From NCBI GenBank assembly GCA_014190575.1, contig BJGQ01000008.1:1-64000 (forward strand): a stretch of 64,000 bases of DNA, written 5' to 3'. A program made the position numbers and the translations under genes. This document shows positions 52,916-62,086 of this stretch, in pieces. The DNA is from Bacteroidota bacterium (lineage in GTDB: Bacteria > Bacteroidota > Bacteroidia > Chitinophagales > UBA10324). The notes under the pieces are model-generated. The model did not search any database, had not been told where the DNA came from, and saw nothing but the letters and a program-made list of their open reading frames with translations. How positions within the stretch are numbered: the stretch's first letter is position 1; the number at the start of each line of letters is the position of its first letter.

Positions 52916-53636
52916 TAAACTTTAGTATTTGATAAAGACCTCTTAAAACAATTTGAGGGACGGCAAATATCTTGTTTTTAAGGTGGGGAACAAACATTGG
53001 AGCATCGCCCCCTGAAATTATCACTTTCAACCCCGAGAATTGTTTTTTGTATTCGTCAATCATTCCATCAATTTCTTTTGAAGCTCCGAATACTACTCCG
53101 CTCAATATGGATTCTTCAGTTGTGCTGCCAATAAATTTTTCGGGAACTGTTTTTTTTATTTTCGGAAGTTTGCTGGTGAAAGTGTGAAGCGCATTGAATC
53201 GCATTTCTAATCCAGGAGAAATACTTCCACCGAGGTATTCTGATTTCTCATTCACAAAATCATAAATGATACAAGTTCCGCAATTGATTACTAAAACATT
53301 TTCTTTCGGAAATATTTTGCTTCCGCCAACAGCACCAGCCAATCTATCTTTTCCTAATTTTTTTTTCTCTTTATATAAATTGATAACAGGAATTGAAATT
53401 TTTTCAGAGAGAATAATTGTAGGAATTATTTTTTTTATTTCTTCTTCAATTGGTTTTGACCTTTCTGTAACTGACGAAACAATGGCTGATTGAGTTTTGT
53501 TTTCAGCAATAATTTTTTTCAATCGCTTTGCCGACAAATCTTTCAACTCATAAAATTCAATTAATTCATCATTGACAAATACTCCAATTTTTATAAGTGT
53601 ATTTCCAAAATCAATGGCGAGGCAGTTTGCTTTCAT
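52905..53636 (-). CDS. coaX: Type III pantothenate kinase
   Basis: First enzyme of coenzyme A synthesis, 243 residues, ASKHA fold. The phosphate-binding LAIDFGNTLIKIGVF at the start, LGKDRLAGAVGG near 96 and the segment NCGTCIIYDFV with SPGLEMRFNALHTFT are typical of CoaX. It is complete and first in the unit coaX/OMP/lptC. Confidence 0.96.
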   Translation of the reverse strand: MKANCLAIDFGNTLIKIGVFVNDELIEFYELKDLSAKRLKKIIAENKTQSAIVSSVTERSKPIEEEIKKIIPTIILSEKISIPVINLYKEKKKLGKDRLAGAVGGSKIFPKENVLVINCGTCIIYDFVNEKSEYLGGSISPGLEMRFNALHTFTSKLPKIKKTVPEKFIGSTTEESILSGVVFGASKEIDGMIDEYKKQFSGLKVIISGGDAPMFVPHLKNKIFAVPQIVLRGLYQILKFNAH

Positions 53637-53677
53637 ATCAAATAAGGTTCAAAGAAAGAATGAAACTCGGGAATAAA

Positions 53678-53707
53678 AAAAGCCCTCCGATAATCCGGAG
53701 GGCTTTT
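53678..53707 (-). terminator. Terminator of the susC-susD unit
   Basis: AAAAGCCCTCCG pairs with CGGAGGGCTTTT, with T-rich flanks on both strands. It lies 28 bases past the susD stop and ahead of coaX. Confidence 0.9.
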
Positions 53708-53734
53708 GAAAAAAATTAATTTCTAAAATTCAAA

Positions 53735-55111
53735 TTACATGTCCCACCAAAGTGCAGGAGAAAGTAAAGTTGAACCCTGAGGACAATTAGGATTGTAAAC
53801 ATTTTCGTTTGTCGGATAAACAAATCGAACTGGTATGGAACTGATAACACCTTCAGGATTTGGTGTCAAGGCAGGATAACCGGTTCTTCTCCAATCAGTC
53901 CACGATTCAGTTTGCAGGTAAGTGCCTACATACTTTTCATAAATGATTTTAGCCAGCATATCTTGCTGTGTTCCGCCTCCTATTCCGTGAACAGTAATGT
54001 ATGCAGCAGCTTCAGTAGCATCAACACTCATTCTGTCCATGCTTGCCTGTATTCCTTCTGTATAAGCTGTTTGTGCACCTGTATTATCACCGGTCATTAA
54101 TTTACATTCAGCTTCAATAAATTTTTGTTCAGTGAAAGTGAAGTAAGGAATGGCAGCAGTATAATAACCAAAGAAATCAGTTAAGTAACCTGCTCCCCAC
54201 CAATTTGCATTAGCAGTATCAATATAAGTTGCTGAACGAGGATCACCGTTGGCTGCCATGTTATCCAAACAAAAACCTGCATAAGCAATATCATCTCTGT
54301 TTTCGATGTATTGTGCCCATGGGTTTGATGCTGCTTCAGTAAAAATGAACTGTGCATCATCACTATTGCCTGTTAAACCACCGGCTGCTAAATCATCCAA
54401 TGCATTTTGATAATTAGCATTATCCCGAAGTGATAAATGCAAGTGCAATCGGGCTTTAATACCAAAAGCAAACGATGTCCACAAATCTAAATCACCACCA
54501 TAAATAAAATCTTCAGCGAAATCACCGGGTAATTCCAAATCATCACCTGCAGTATTCACTTCATAATCTATTGAATCAATGGCTTCATTCAGCAATTTAA
54601 AACATGAATTATAAATGTCTTCCTGCGAATCAAACTTTGGTTTCAAATTATCGAATCCCTTAAAAGCTTCAGAGAATGGAACATTTCCCCACCAATCAGA
54701 ACTCTGACTCAATGAATAAGCAGAAAGAATTTTTGCTACTGCATCATAAGCAGTGTACTGCCCAGGATGATCTTTTGCAAAAACAATAATTGAATTCATG
54801 TCGTGCAGATTGTCGGCAAACATGTTATTCCAAAGATTGTTAAAATCTTCTTCGTTCATGCTGTATTTATTATAACTGTAAAACTGGCGCGAAGCACCGG
54901 TTACATACTGCATGAATGTGCTGATGTAGCGAGATGCATCGCCCCCCATAGAATAAGCAAGTGATGCCTCAGTAGATGGAAGCAAAACTTTAGGCGGAAC
55001 AACAGATGGTAAATCTTCATTTTGATTTACATCAAGGTATTTTTTACAGGAAGTAGCAGCAATCATTAGCATCACCGCCATTCCGAGTATGAAAATTTTA
55101 TTTGTTTTCAT
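53735..55111 (-). CDS. SusD/RagB-family outer-membrane lipoprotein
   Basis: Surface nutrient-binding lid that works with SusC. The 458 residues begin with a signal and lipobox ending AATSC, followed by KKYLDVNQNEDLPS and the SusD-like helical repeats (QSSDWWGNVPFSEAFKG, FIEAECKLMTGDNTGAQTAY). It belongs to the SusD-like 2 type. No polysaccharide-degrading enzyme or sensor is nearby, so the substrate may be a peptide or small glycan rather than a polysaccharide. Confidence 0.93.
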   Translation of the reverse strand: MKTNKIFILGMAVMLMIAATSCKKYLDVNQNEDLPSVVPPKVLLPSTEASLAYSMGGDASRYISTFMQYVTGASRQFYSYNKYSMNEEDFNNLWNNMFADNLHDMNSIIVFAKDHPGQYTAYDAVAKILSAYSLSQSSDWWGNVPFSEAFKGFDNLKPKFDSQEDIYNSCFKLLNEAIDSIDYEVNTAGDDLELPGDFAEDFIYGGDLDLWTSFAFGIKARLHLHLSLRDNANYQNALDDLAAGGLTGNSDDAQFIFTEAASNPWAQYIENRDDIAYAGFCLDNMAANGDPRSATYIDTANANWWGAGYLTDFFGYYTAAIPYFTFTEQKFIEAECKLMTGDNTGAQTAYTEGIQASMDRMSVDATEAAAYITVHGIGGGTQQDMLAKIIYEKYVGTYLQTESWTDWRRTGYPALTPNPEGVISSIPVRFVYPTNENVYNPNCPQGSTLLSPALWWDM

Positions 55112-55139
55112 GTGATTGTTTTTTTTAGATGATGAATGA

Positions 55140-58100
55140 TTAGAGTGTGAGTTTTAAACTGAAACCAAAACTCTTTGTATTCGGCATGTTGAAATAATCC
55201 ATACCCTGACTGTTACCTGAACCGGTTAAACTGGTTTCAGGATCAATGCCTGTGTACTTGGTATTCAACCACAAATTACGACCGATGAAAGAAATGTCTA
55301 ATCCGGCAACAGGTGTTCCTTTCAAACATTTTTTGCTGAAAGAATAAGTCAATGCCAATTCGCGCAATTTCATGTAAGAAGATTTTTCAATGAAGTCTTC
55401 AAACTGACTTCCGAATCCACCACCATTACCCTGGAACCAGCTTTGGTCTAAAGCAACTTTAGTATCATTGGTTCCATCACCTAACACCAAATTTCCATCC
55501 GCATCAACATGACCTTTCACTCCTTCAAATACATGTGCAGTATCGTAACGGAGGTAATTGTTTGAAGCACTCGGAGTTTCTAAAGCACTAATAGTTCCGG
55601 GAGTTCTTCCGAAGAAAGTAAGTGCTCCTCTTGTTCCGTTCCACATATCACCACCATGGCGAATGTCAACGGTTGCAGAAATAGTTAACATATCTTTCCA
55701 GGTGAAACCTGTATTTACTCCACCAATCCAATCGGGATTAATATTTCCAACAACACCAACCTGATTGTCAACAATCGGATAACCGAAGTTTCCTGAATTC
55801 GGATCATCATCAATAACCTTATTGCCATTCGCATCGCGCAACCAACGGCCACCGTACAATGAACCATATTGTTCGCCAACTACTGCATAAACTGCTGAAC
55901 CTTCAAATCCACCAAGGAACAAAGTTTTAATTGAAGTATCTCCAAGAGAAACAACCAAACTTGTGTTCTTGCTCCAGTTCAAATCCAATGTCCATTTAAA
56001 GTTTTTAGTTTTAATTGGAGTGGTAGTCAACATAATTTCCATTCCTTTATTAGAAAGTTCACCTGTATTCTGATACATATACTGGTAACCTGATGAACCC
56101 GGAACCGGAGTAGCTAAAATCTGATTTAAAGATTTAGAAGAATAATAAGTGAAATCTATTCCAATTCTATTGTTGATGAAACGAAGATCAGCACCAAATT
56201 CTAATGAATTTACTTTCTCAGGTTTCAATAATGGATTACCAAGAATGTAATAATTAGAATAACCTACAACACCTTCAATCGGGAATGCAACACCAGGGGT
56301 CCATCCATCAGTAAAGGTTGCCTGATCATAATAAGATTCCAAAGCATAAGGTGGAGCATCCTTACCTACACTCGCCCAAGAAGCACGAATTTTTCCGTAT
56401 GGAAACCATTTGTTGCTGCTCAATCCAAGTGATTCAGTAAACACATAAGCCAAACTTACTGAAGGATAGAAGAATGAATTTTTATCTTTTGGAAGAGTTG
56501 AAGTCATTTCATTTCTACCTGTAATGTTCAGGTACAACATGCTTTTGTATGATAAACTACCAGCTCCGTAAACAGCTGAAGTTCTGTAACGCGATGCAGA
56601 TTCTCTGGTTAAAACAGAACCGGCAACTGACAGATTTTGGAAATCAGAAAAAACTAAATCATCACCTTGTGAGTAAATTGATTTTGTTCTTTGGCTGTAC
56701 ATATTCTGACCTACTGTTAAACTACCATCTAAATTGTCAGAGAATTTTTTTGTTGCAGTTGCAATTACATCAGAGTTAACATGGAAGTAATTAAACTGAG
56801 AAACAAATATTTGTCCACCGTGGAAAGCAGCAGAATTAATGGCAAAAAATTGTTTTTTGTATTCAGAATAATTATCGGTTCCTAATCGGTAGGTTAAATT
56901 TAACCAACTTGCAGGTAAGTAATCAACCTGACCAAATCCATAAACACGATTTACTTTATCGTTGAATGGGCATTGGTTGATAGTCCAGTATGGATTATCA
57001 TAAAAAGCAGGATTGTATGAACCCCCACGATAATTTCTTTGCTGACCATCATCCAAAATATAAGAAGCAGGATCATCATATACACCTTCACCAACACCAT
57101 TTGAATTGTCAAATGAAATTGGAGTTCTTAATAAATCAAGCATTAAACCTGAAAGATTTGAACCTTGCTGAATACGGCGACCACCTGAGTTAGAATAAGT
57201 GGCAGAACCTGACGCACTTAATTTATCAGATAATTTTGTTTGTCCGCTCATCTTTGTTGTATAGCGTTTGAAATTGGCAAGTGGAACTATACCATCTTGT
57301 TTTAATGAAGAGAACGAAAAACGAAAAGCTGAAATATCAGACCCACCAGAAAGAGCTAAATTATTTTCCCATGTTTGACCTGTTTTGAAAAAAGTATTCA
57401 TATTGTCAAATGGCTTAAATGGAATCAGACCAGAAATAGTATCGCCTGTAATGTTTCCAATTAATTCACCATTTTTATTAAACTGTGTTTTTTGTGTAGG
57501 ATCCCATGAAATAGTATCACCGGCAGCTCCCCATGATCCTGAAGAACCGCTTTCATAACTTCTGATTGCACCACCAGAACCTTTTACATATTGATCTTGT
57601 AACTCGGGTAATTTATTTACTTTATCAAAAGTAAGATTGGTTGAATAAGTGACATTCACTCCACCGCCAACTTTTTTACTATTCAACCAATCACCTTTTT
57701 TAGTGGTAATAATTAATGCACCACTTGCAGCGCTGATACCATAAAGCGCTGTTGCAGCAGGGCCTTTTAAAACTGTTATTGATTCAATATCGTCGGGGTT
57801 AATATCAACACCGCGATTGGAATTGTTTACGCTTGATAAATAGTTGTTAGAAAGATCATCAGGATTACCTGAAAAATTTTCAGAGTTATCTAAAGGCACA
57901 CCATCCACAATAATGAGTGGTGAGTTTCCTCCAGAAAGAGAAGTTGCTCCTCTTATTTTAATATCAACAGATCCACCGGGCGATCCGCTTGATTGAATAA
58001 TGGAAAGTCCGGCGACTTTTCCACTTAATGCAGTCAATGCGTTTGACTGACCTGCTTGTGTCAGCGCATCACCGCCAACATCCTGCACTGAATAGCCGAG

Positions 58101-58460
58101 AGATTTTTTCTCCTTGCTTACACCAACTGCAGTTACTACTACTTCATCTAATCCGAGCACATCTTCTTCCATCTTGATGTCAAGAGAGTTGGAAGCACCC
58201 AGCGCAATTTCCTGAGTTTTCATTCCTAAATAACGAACGACAAGAATTTTTGCGTCCGGTGTTACTGCCAACGAAAAACCTCCGTTAACATCAGTGTAAG
58301 TGCCTATCGTGGTTCCTTTCACCAGGATAGAGGCACCTATAATGGCGTCGCCGTTTGAGTCTTTCGCGGTGCCCGTAAGAATGCGGGTTTGTGCGAAAAG
58401 GTCCATGCTGCCCATGACTATGAGCAAGACCGGGATAATGTGTAAAAAGACTTTTTTCAT
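55140..58460 (-). CDS. SusC/RagA-family TonB-linked outer-membrane transporter
   Basis: A 1106-residue TonB-dependent transporter. The signal peptide ends DLFAQ; an N-terminal carboxypeptidase-regulatory-like domain follows (LTGTAKDSNGDAIIGASI), then the TonB box region (LDEVVVTAVG), the plug (SGKVAGLSIIQSSGSPGGS, IRGATSLSGGNSPLIIVDG) and a 22-strand barrel ending SFGFSLKLTL. The ATG at 58460 precedes the signal peptide; earlier codons are in the leader. It is cotranscribed with susD 28 bases on. An imperfect inverted repeat lies at 58593-58615. Confidence 0.96.
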   Translation of the reverse strand: MKKVFLHIIPVLLIVMGSMDLFAQTRILTGTAKDSNGDAIIGASILVKGTTIGTYTDVNGGFSLAVTPDAKILVVRYLGMKTQEIALGASNSLDIKMEEDVLGLDEVVVTAVGVSKEKKSLGYSVQDVGGDALTQAGQSNALTALSGKVAGLSIIQSSGSPGGSVDIKIRGATSLSGGNSPLIIVDGVPLDNSENFSGNPDDLSNNYLSSVNNSNRGVDINPDDIESITVLKGPAATALYGISAASGALIITTKKGDWLNSKKVGGGVNVTYSTNLTFDKVNKLPELQDQYVKGSGGAIRSYESGSSGSWGAAGDTISWDPTQKTQFNKNGELIGNITGDTISGLIPFKPFDNMNTFFKTGQTWENNLALSGGSDISAFRFSFSSLKQDGIVPLANFKRYTTKMSGQTKLSDKLSASGSATYSNSGGRRIQQGSNLSGLMLDLLRTPISFDNSNGVGEGVYDDPASYILDDGQQRNYRGGSYNPAFYDNPYWTINQCPFNDKVNRVYGFGQVDYLPASWLNLTYRLGTDNYSEYKKQFFAINSAAFHGGQIFVSQFNYFHVNSDVIATATKKFSDNLDGSLTVGQNMYSQRTKSIYSQGDDLVFSDFQNLSVAGSVLTRESASRYRTSAVYGAGSLSYKSMLYLNITGRNEMTSTLPKDKNSFFYPSVSLAYVFTESLGLSSNKWFPYGKIRASWASVGKDAPPYALESYYDQATFTDGWTPGVAFPIEGVVGYSNYYILGNPLLKPEKVNSLEFGADLRFINNRIGIDFTYYSSKSLNQILATPVPGSSGYQYMYQNTGELSNKGMEIMLTTTPIKTKNFKWTLDLNWSKNTSLVVSLGDTSIKTLFLGGFEGSAVYAVVGEQYGSLYGGRWLRDANGNKVIDDDPNSGNFGYPIVDNQVGVVGNINPDWIGGVNTGFTWKDMLTISATVDIRHGGDMWNGTRGALTFFGRTPGTISALETPSASNNYLRYDTAHVFEGVKGHVDADGNLVLGDGTNDTKVALDQSWFQGNGGGFGSQFEDFIEKSSYMKLRELALTYSFSKKCLKGTPVAGLDISFIGRNLWLNTKYTGIDPETSLTGSGNSQGMDYFNMPNTKSFGFSLKLTL

Positions 58461-58592
58461 AAAAGGTGTTTTGGGTTTAGAAAAAATGTTGCGATGAAAG
58501 TAATTGGATTTTTTAGTGTTTACAATGATTTTTATTTTTATTTTACTTATGGTAGAATTCCTTTCAGACGAGAATTCAAAATAAAAAGTTGT

Positions 58593-58615
58593 ATTCACCT
58601 AACAACTGTTAGTGA
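58593..58615. promoter_or_regulatory. Inverted repeat upstream of susC
   Basis: TTCACCTAACA faces TGTTAGTGAA with one base missing in the second arm. It could be an operator of susC or the tail of dsbD transcription. TATTTTG 28 bases further on resembles a -7 element. Confidence 0.35.
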
Positions 58616-58647
58616 AATAATTGAAATAGAATAGAATAGATTTTTTT

Positions 58648-60705
58648 CTATTTACTAACGGTACGCCTTTTATATTCTTCCAAAGCTTTGTCAAGCCATT
58701 TTACATAGGCATCTATGTCTTCGTTGAATGATCGCGTTTCATTTAATAATTTTCCATCACTATCCATCAACACATAAAATGGTTGTGTGTTTGTGTTGTA
58801 TTTTGATGCTTGAATATCGCTGTACCAATTGCCGAGAGTTTTTATTTTATTTCCGCTGAAGGCAGAAACATATTGTTTGTCTTCGGGCAACATTGTTTTA
58901 TCATCAACGAACATGCTGATGAGTACATAATCTTCTTTCAATCTTTTTAAAACATTTGCATCGCTCCAAACTGCTGCTTCCATTTTTCTGCAATTAACAC
59001 AGGCCCATCCTGTGAAGTCGAGCATAACTGGTTTGCCGGATTCTTTTGCAGCTTGTATTCCTTCTTCGTAATCAAAGTAACCATCAATGCCATGTGGCAT
59101 GTGAAAAATATCTCCGTACTTTTTTGGTTTGGAAGAATGTGATGTAGAATTTGAAACTCCTTCAATTAACAATCTTGATAAATCAAAATCCTGTGTGGCT
59201 TGTGGTGGAAGATATCCGCTGATAGGTTTTAAAGGCGCACCAAAAATTCCGGGAAGAAGATAGAGTGTTACAGAAAAAGAAAGTATTGCCATTAATAATC
59301 GGCCGACAGAAATGTGTTGTATGTCCCCATCATGTGATAACCTGATTTTACCAATGAGATATAAACCAAGAACACCAAAAATGGTAATCCACAACACAAG
59401 AAAAATATCGCGCGATAAAATTTGCCAGTGATAAGCGAGGTCAACTTTTGAAAGATAAATTAAACACAACGCGAGTTCAACAAAACCAAGAGTCACTTTA
59501 ACTGTATTCATCCAACCACCTGATTTCGGAAGTGATTGTAAAAATCCGGGGAACCACGCGAAGAATCCAAATGGAATTGCTAGTGCTAAACCAAATGCGC
59601 CTAATCCAACTAACGGACGAATGGCATCGCCTTTTGTAATCAGCGGCAAAAGATTTCCAATGATTGGAACTGTACATGAAAATGAAATGAGCACCAATGA
59701 AAATGCCATAAAGAAAATTCCGACAAAGCCGCCACGGTCGGCAAACGATTCGGTTTTATTTATCCAACTTGATGGCAATGTGATTTCAAATACACCGAGA
59801 AATGAGAGTGAAAAAACAAACAGCAACACAAAAAATACAAGATTAAAAAGCCAACTGCTACTCCATGAATTCAACGCATCGGAACCAAAAATGAGAGAGA
59901 CTAAAAATCCGAACACCACAAAAATGATGAGTATGCTTGCTGCATAAACCATTGCATTAATTCTTCCTTTTGCTTTATCCTTACTGCGTTTTGTAAAAAA
60001 ACTTACAGTAAGTGGAATAATCGGAAACACACACGGTTGAATAAGCGCCAGCAATCCACTTCCAAATCCTAACAAAAATATTTTCCAGATAGAATCCGTT
60101 GCTGCATCGTTCTTTGATTCAAAAGATTTTACCAATGAAGAATCTGATTTTTCAGTTGATGTTTTATTAATTGCTGCATCAACTTTTGATGTATCAGTTT
60201 TAGTTTTTGAAGAATCAACAACAGTCGCTTCAACTTTTTCTACAACAGCATCTGAATGTAATTTCAATTCGAAGTCGTAAGTGGTTGGAGGCAAACAAAC
60301 TTCTTTGCAAGTCATATAATCAAGACCTCCTTTTACCAATACATCTTTCTTCAGCAATTTTATTTTTTGCGAAAACACAGCTTTGTTCTCATAATACTTT
60401 TCAGTTTCCTTCTCTCCTCCTAAATCTACTTCTTTCACAATGAGATTTCCTGCTTCTCTTAATTTTCCAACTTCAACAAAGTCTTTGTTTTTTTCAAGCG
60501 TGAGCGATGTGGCAACTGATATTCCAACATAATCTTTTGAAAATACATGCCAGCCCGGGTCAAGTGTAACAGTTATCACAATATCAAAATCTCCCTTACC
60601 TAAATCTTTTACGGTGTGTGACCAATGCGAAGGCACAACCATTTGCGCTGAAGAAATTCCGCTGAATGCAAAAAGAAAAAACAGGAGTAACTTGAATGAT
60701 TTCAT
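58648..60705 (-). CDS. dsbD: Thiol:disulfide interchange protein DsbD
   Basis: Moves electrons from cytoplasmic thioredoxin to the periplasm, 685 residues. The signal peptide ends SSAQ; the N-terminal alpha/beta domain (25-155) has the redox pair in YMTCKEVCLPP. A linker rich in K/S/T follows, then eight helices with paired cysteines in IQPCVFPIIPLT and SFSCTVPIIGNLL. The C-terminal thioredoxin domain has WACVNCRKME. All six cysteines are present. A free copy of the N-terminal domain is encoded at 61595, beyond purQ. Confidence 0.95.
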   Translation of the reverse strand: MKSFKLLLFFLFAFSGISSAQMVVPSHWSHTVKDLGKGDFDIVITVTLDPGWHVFSKDYVGISVATSLTLEKNKDFVEVGKLREAGNLIVKEVDLGGEKETEKYYENKAVFSQKIKLLKKDVLVKGGLDYMTCKEVCLPPTTYDFELKLHSDAVVEKVEATVVDSSKTKTDTSKVDAAINKTSTEKSDSSLVKSFESKNDAATDSIWKIFLLGFGSGLLALIQPCVFPIIPLTVSFFTKRSKDKAKGRINAMVYAASILIIFVVFGFLVSLIFGSDALNSWSSSWLFNLVFFVLLFVFSLSFLGVFEITLPSSWINKTESFADRGGFVGIFFMAFSLVLISFSCTVPIIGNLLPLITKGDAIRPLVGLGAFGLALAIPFGFFAWFPGFLQSLPKSGGWMNTVKVTLGFVELALCLIYLSKVDLAYHWQILSRDIFLVLWITIFGVLGLYLIGKIRLSHDGDIQHISVGRLLMAILSFSVTLYLLPGIFGAPLKPISGYLPPQATQDFDLSRLLIEGVSNSTSHSSKPKKYGDIFHMPHGIDGYFDYEEGIQAAKESGKPVMLDFTGWACVNCRKMEAAVWSDANVLKRLKEDYVLISMFVDDKTMLPEDKQYVSAFSGNKIKTLGNWYSDIQASKYNTNTQPFYVLMDSDGKLLNETRSFNEDIDAYVKWLDKALEEYKRRTVSK

Positions 60706-60736
60706 TCGTTAATGATAACAGTTTTTGAAAATTTAG

Positions 60737-61471
60737 TTAGCGCAGCAAATCATCCATCACATCCACTTCCATTTTTGCAACATAAGAAATGAGTGAACGG
60801 AAAAGTTCAATGCCATCAGTATTGCCCAACACATCTTCAGCAGCGCGTTCGGGATGTGGCATCATTCCAAAAACATTTTTGGAGGCATTTGTAATTCCTG
60901 CAATGTTTTCCAATGCGCCATTCGGATTCGCATCTTCATTCACATTTGCATTTTCATCGCAATAACGAAAAAGTATTTGCCCGTTTTCGTTCATGCGCAA
61001 AAGTTGTTTTGAATCAACAAAATAATTTCCTTCAGCATGAGCGATTGGAATTTTATATGCTTTGTTCAAATCCAGATCAGCAGTAATTGCTGAATCAGTA
61101 TGAACCGCTTTTATAAAAACATTTTTGCAAATAAAATTGCGATTAGTGTTACGCATCAATACTCCAGGCAATAAGCCTGCTTCACACAAAATCTGAAAGC
61201 CATTGCAAATTCCCAGAACATATCCGCCACTGTTCGAAAAAGAAATAACAGCTTCCATAATTGGAGAAAACCGTGCAATTGCACCTGAGCGAAGGTAATC
61301 GCCATACGAAAATCCACCGGGAAGAATAATACAATCACTTGTATCAAATCCATCCAACTCTTTGTCCTTGTGCCACAGAATTTTTACTTCCTGCTGCAAG
61401 ACATTTTCCAATACATGAATTACATCGTGGTCGCAATTGGAACCCGGAAAAATCACTACACCAAATTTCAT
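60737..61471 (-). CDS. purQ: Phosphoribosylformylglycinamidine synthase, glutaminase subunit PurQ
   Basis: Supplies ammonia from glutamine for the fourth step of purine synthesis. The 244 residues have the class-I glutaminase nucleophile in LGICNGFQIL, PGGFSYGDYLRSGAIARFSP (cited as GGFSYGDYLRSG) and the His/Glu pair in GMMPHPERA. The start MKFGVVIFPGSNCD is typical. A possible -7 element lies at 61515-61522. PurL and PurS must be elsewhere. It lies between two DsbD-related genes with no functional link. Confidence 0.96.
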   Translation of the reverse strand: MKFGVVIFPGSNCDHDVIHVLENVLQQEVKILWHKDKELDGFDTSDCIILPGGFSYGDYLRSGAIARFSPIMEAVISFSNSGGYVLGICNGFQILCEAGLLPGVLMRNTNRNFICKNVFIKAVHTDSAITADLDLNKAYKIPIAHAEGNYFVDSKQLLRMNENGQILFRYCDENANVNEDANPNGALENIAGITNASKNVFGMMPHPERAAEDVLGNTDGIELFRSLISYVAKMEVDVMDDLLR

Positions 61472-61514
61472 TTAATCAAAAAGAGTTTATTGGTTTTCAA
61501 TAATTGAGAGCAGG

Positions 61515-61522
61515 CAAAAGTA
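61515..61522 (-). promoter_or_regulatory. Possible -7 promoter element of purQ
   Basis: TACTTTTG on the minus strand fits TAnnTTTG and lies 43 bases before the purQ ATG. No TTTG is seen at -33. Confidence 0.4.
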
Positions 61523-61594
61523 AAATTTGTTTTCGGTTAGTATTGATACGAACCAAGGCAATAAATTATTGTTGATTTTCTGATTACTATAAAA

Positions 61595-62056
61595 TCAATT
61601 CGTATTCAATTTTATTTCAAAATTATAAGTGGCCGGCGGAATACAAACCTGCTTGCAGGTCATGTAATCCATGCTTCCTTTTACAACGACATCTTTCTTT
61701 AACAACTTAACAGTTTGCACAAATACGACTCTGTTTTTATAATACATGGCCATTTCTTTTTCGCCGCCAAGGTCAATTTCTTCTTTTATCATTTCTCCTT
61801 GCTCTTGAAGTTTTCCAACAACTTCGAAGTCATCGCTTTTTTCTAAAGTAAAAGTTGCAGGCACTGAAATACCAACATAATCTTTTGAAAAAATATGCCA
61901 GCCATCATCAAGTGTACACGAAATCATAATATTGAATTCACCGTTTCCTGCATCTTCAGTGATGTAACTCCAGTGAGCAGGATTTACAATTTGAGCTGAC
62001 GAATTTTTTGTAACAGCAAAACTCAGCAAAAGAATTAAAGCAAAAATTTTTTTCAT
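61595..62056 (-). CDS. Free-standing DsbD N-terminal (DsbC-like) domain protein
   Basis: A 153-residue exported protein that is closely similar over its full length to the N-terminal domain of the DsbD at 58648: signal, then PAHWSYITEDAGNGEFNIMI, WHIFSKDYVGISVPA, DLGGEKEMAMYYKNRVVF and YMTCKQVCIPPATYNF. The redox cysteine pair is conserved. It has no membrane or thioredoxin part. It may shuttle electrons between DsbD and periplasmic clients or handle a specific partner. It follows the DUF6427-like gene by 30 bases. Confidence 0.85.
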   Translation of the reverse strand: MKKIFALILLLSFAVTKNSSAQIVNPAHWSYITEDAGNGEFNIMISCTLDDGWHIFSKDYVGISVPATFTLEKSDDFEVVGKLQEQGEMIKEEIDLGGEKEMAMYYKNRVVFVQTVKLLKKDVVVKGSMDYMTCKQVCIPPATYNFEIKLNTN

Positions 62057-62086
62057 TTGTTTAAAATTTAGAAGTATGAAATTATG

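Noticed and set aside
58461-58598. N-terminal extension of SusC
   Set aside because: The frame is open, but the signal peptide starts at 58460 and the upstream residues are not membrane-targeting; this is leader sequence.
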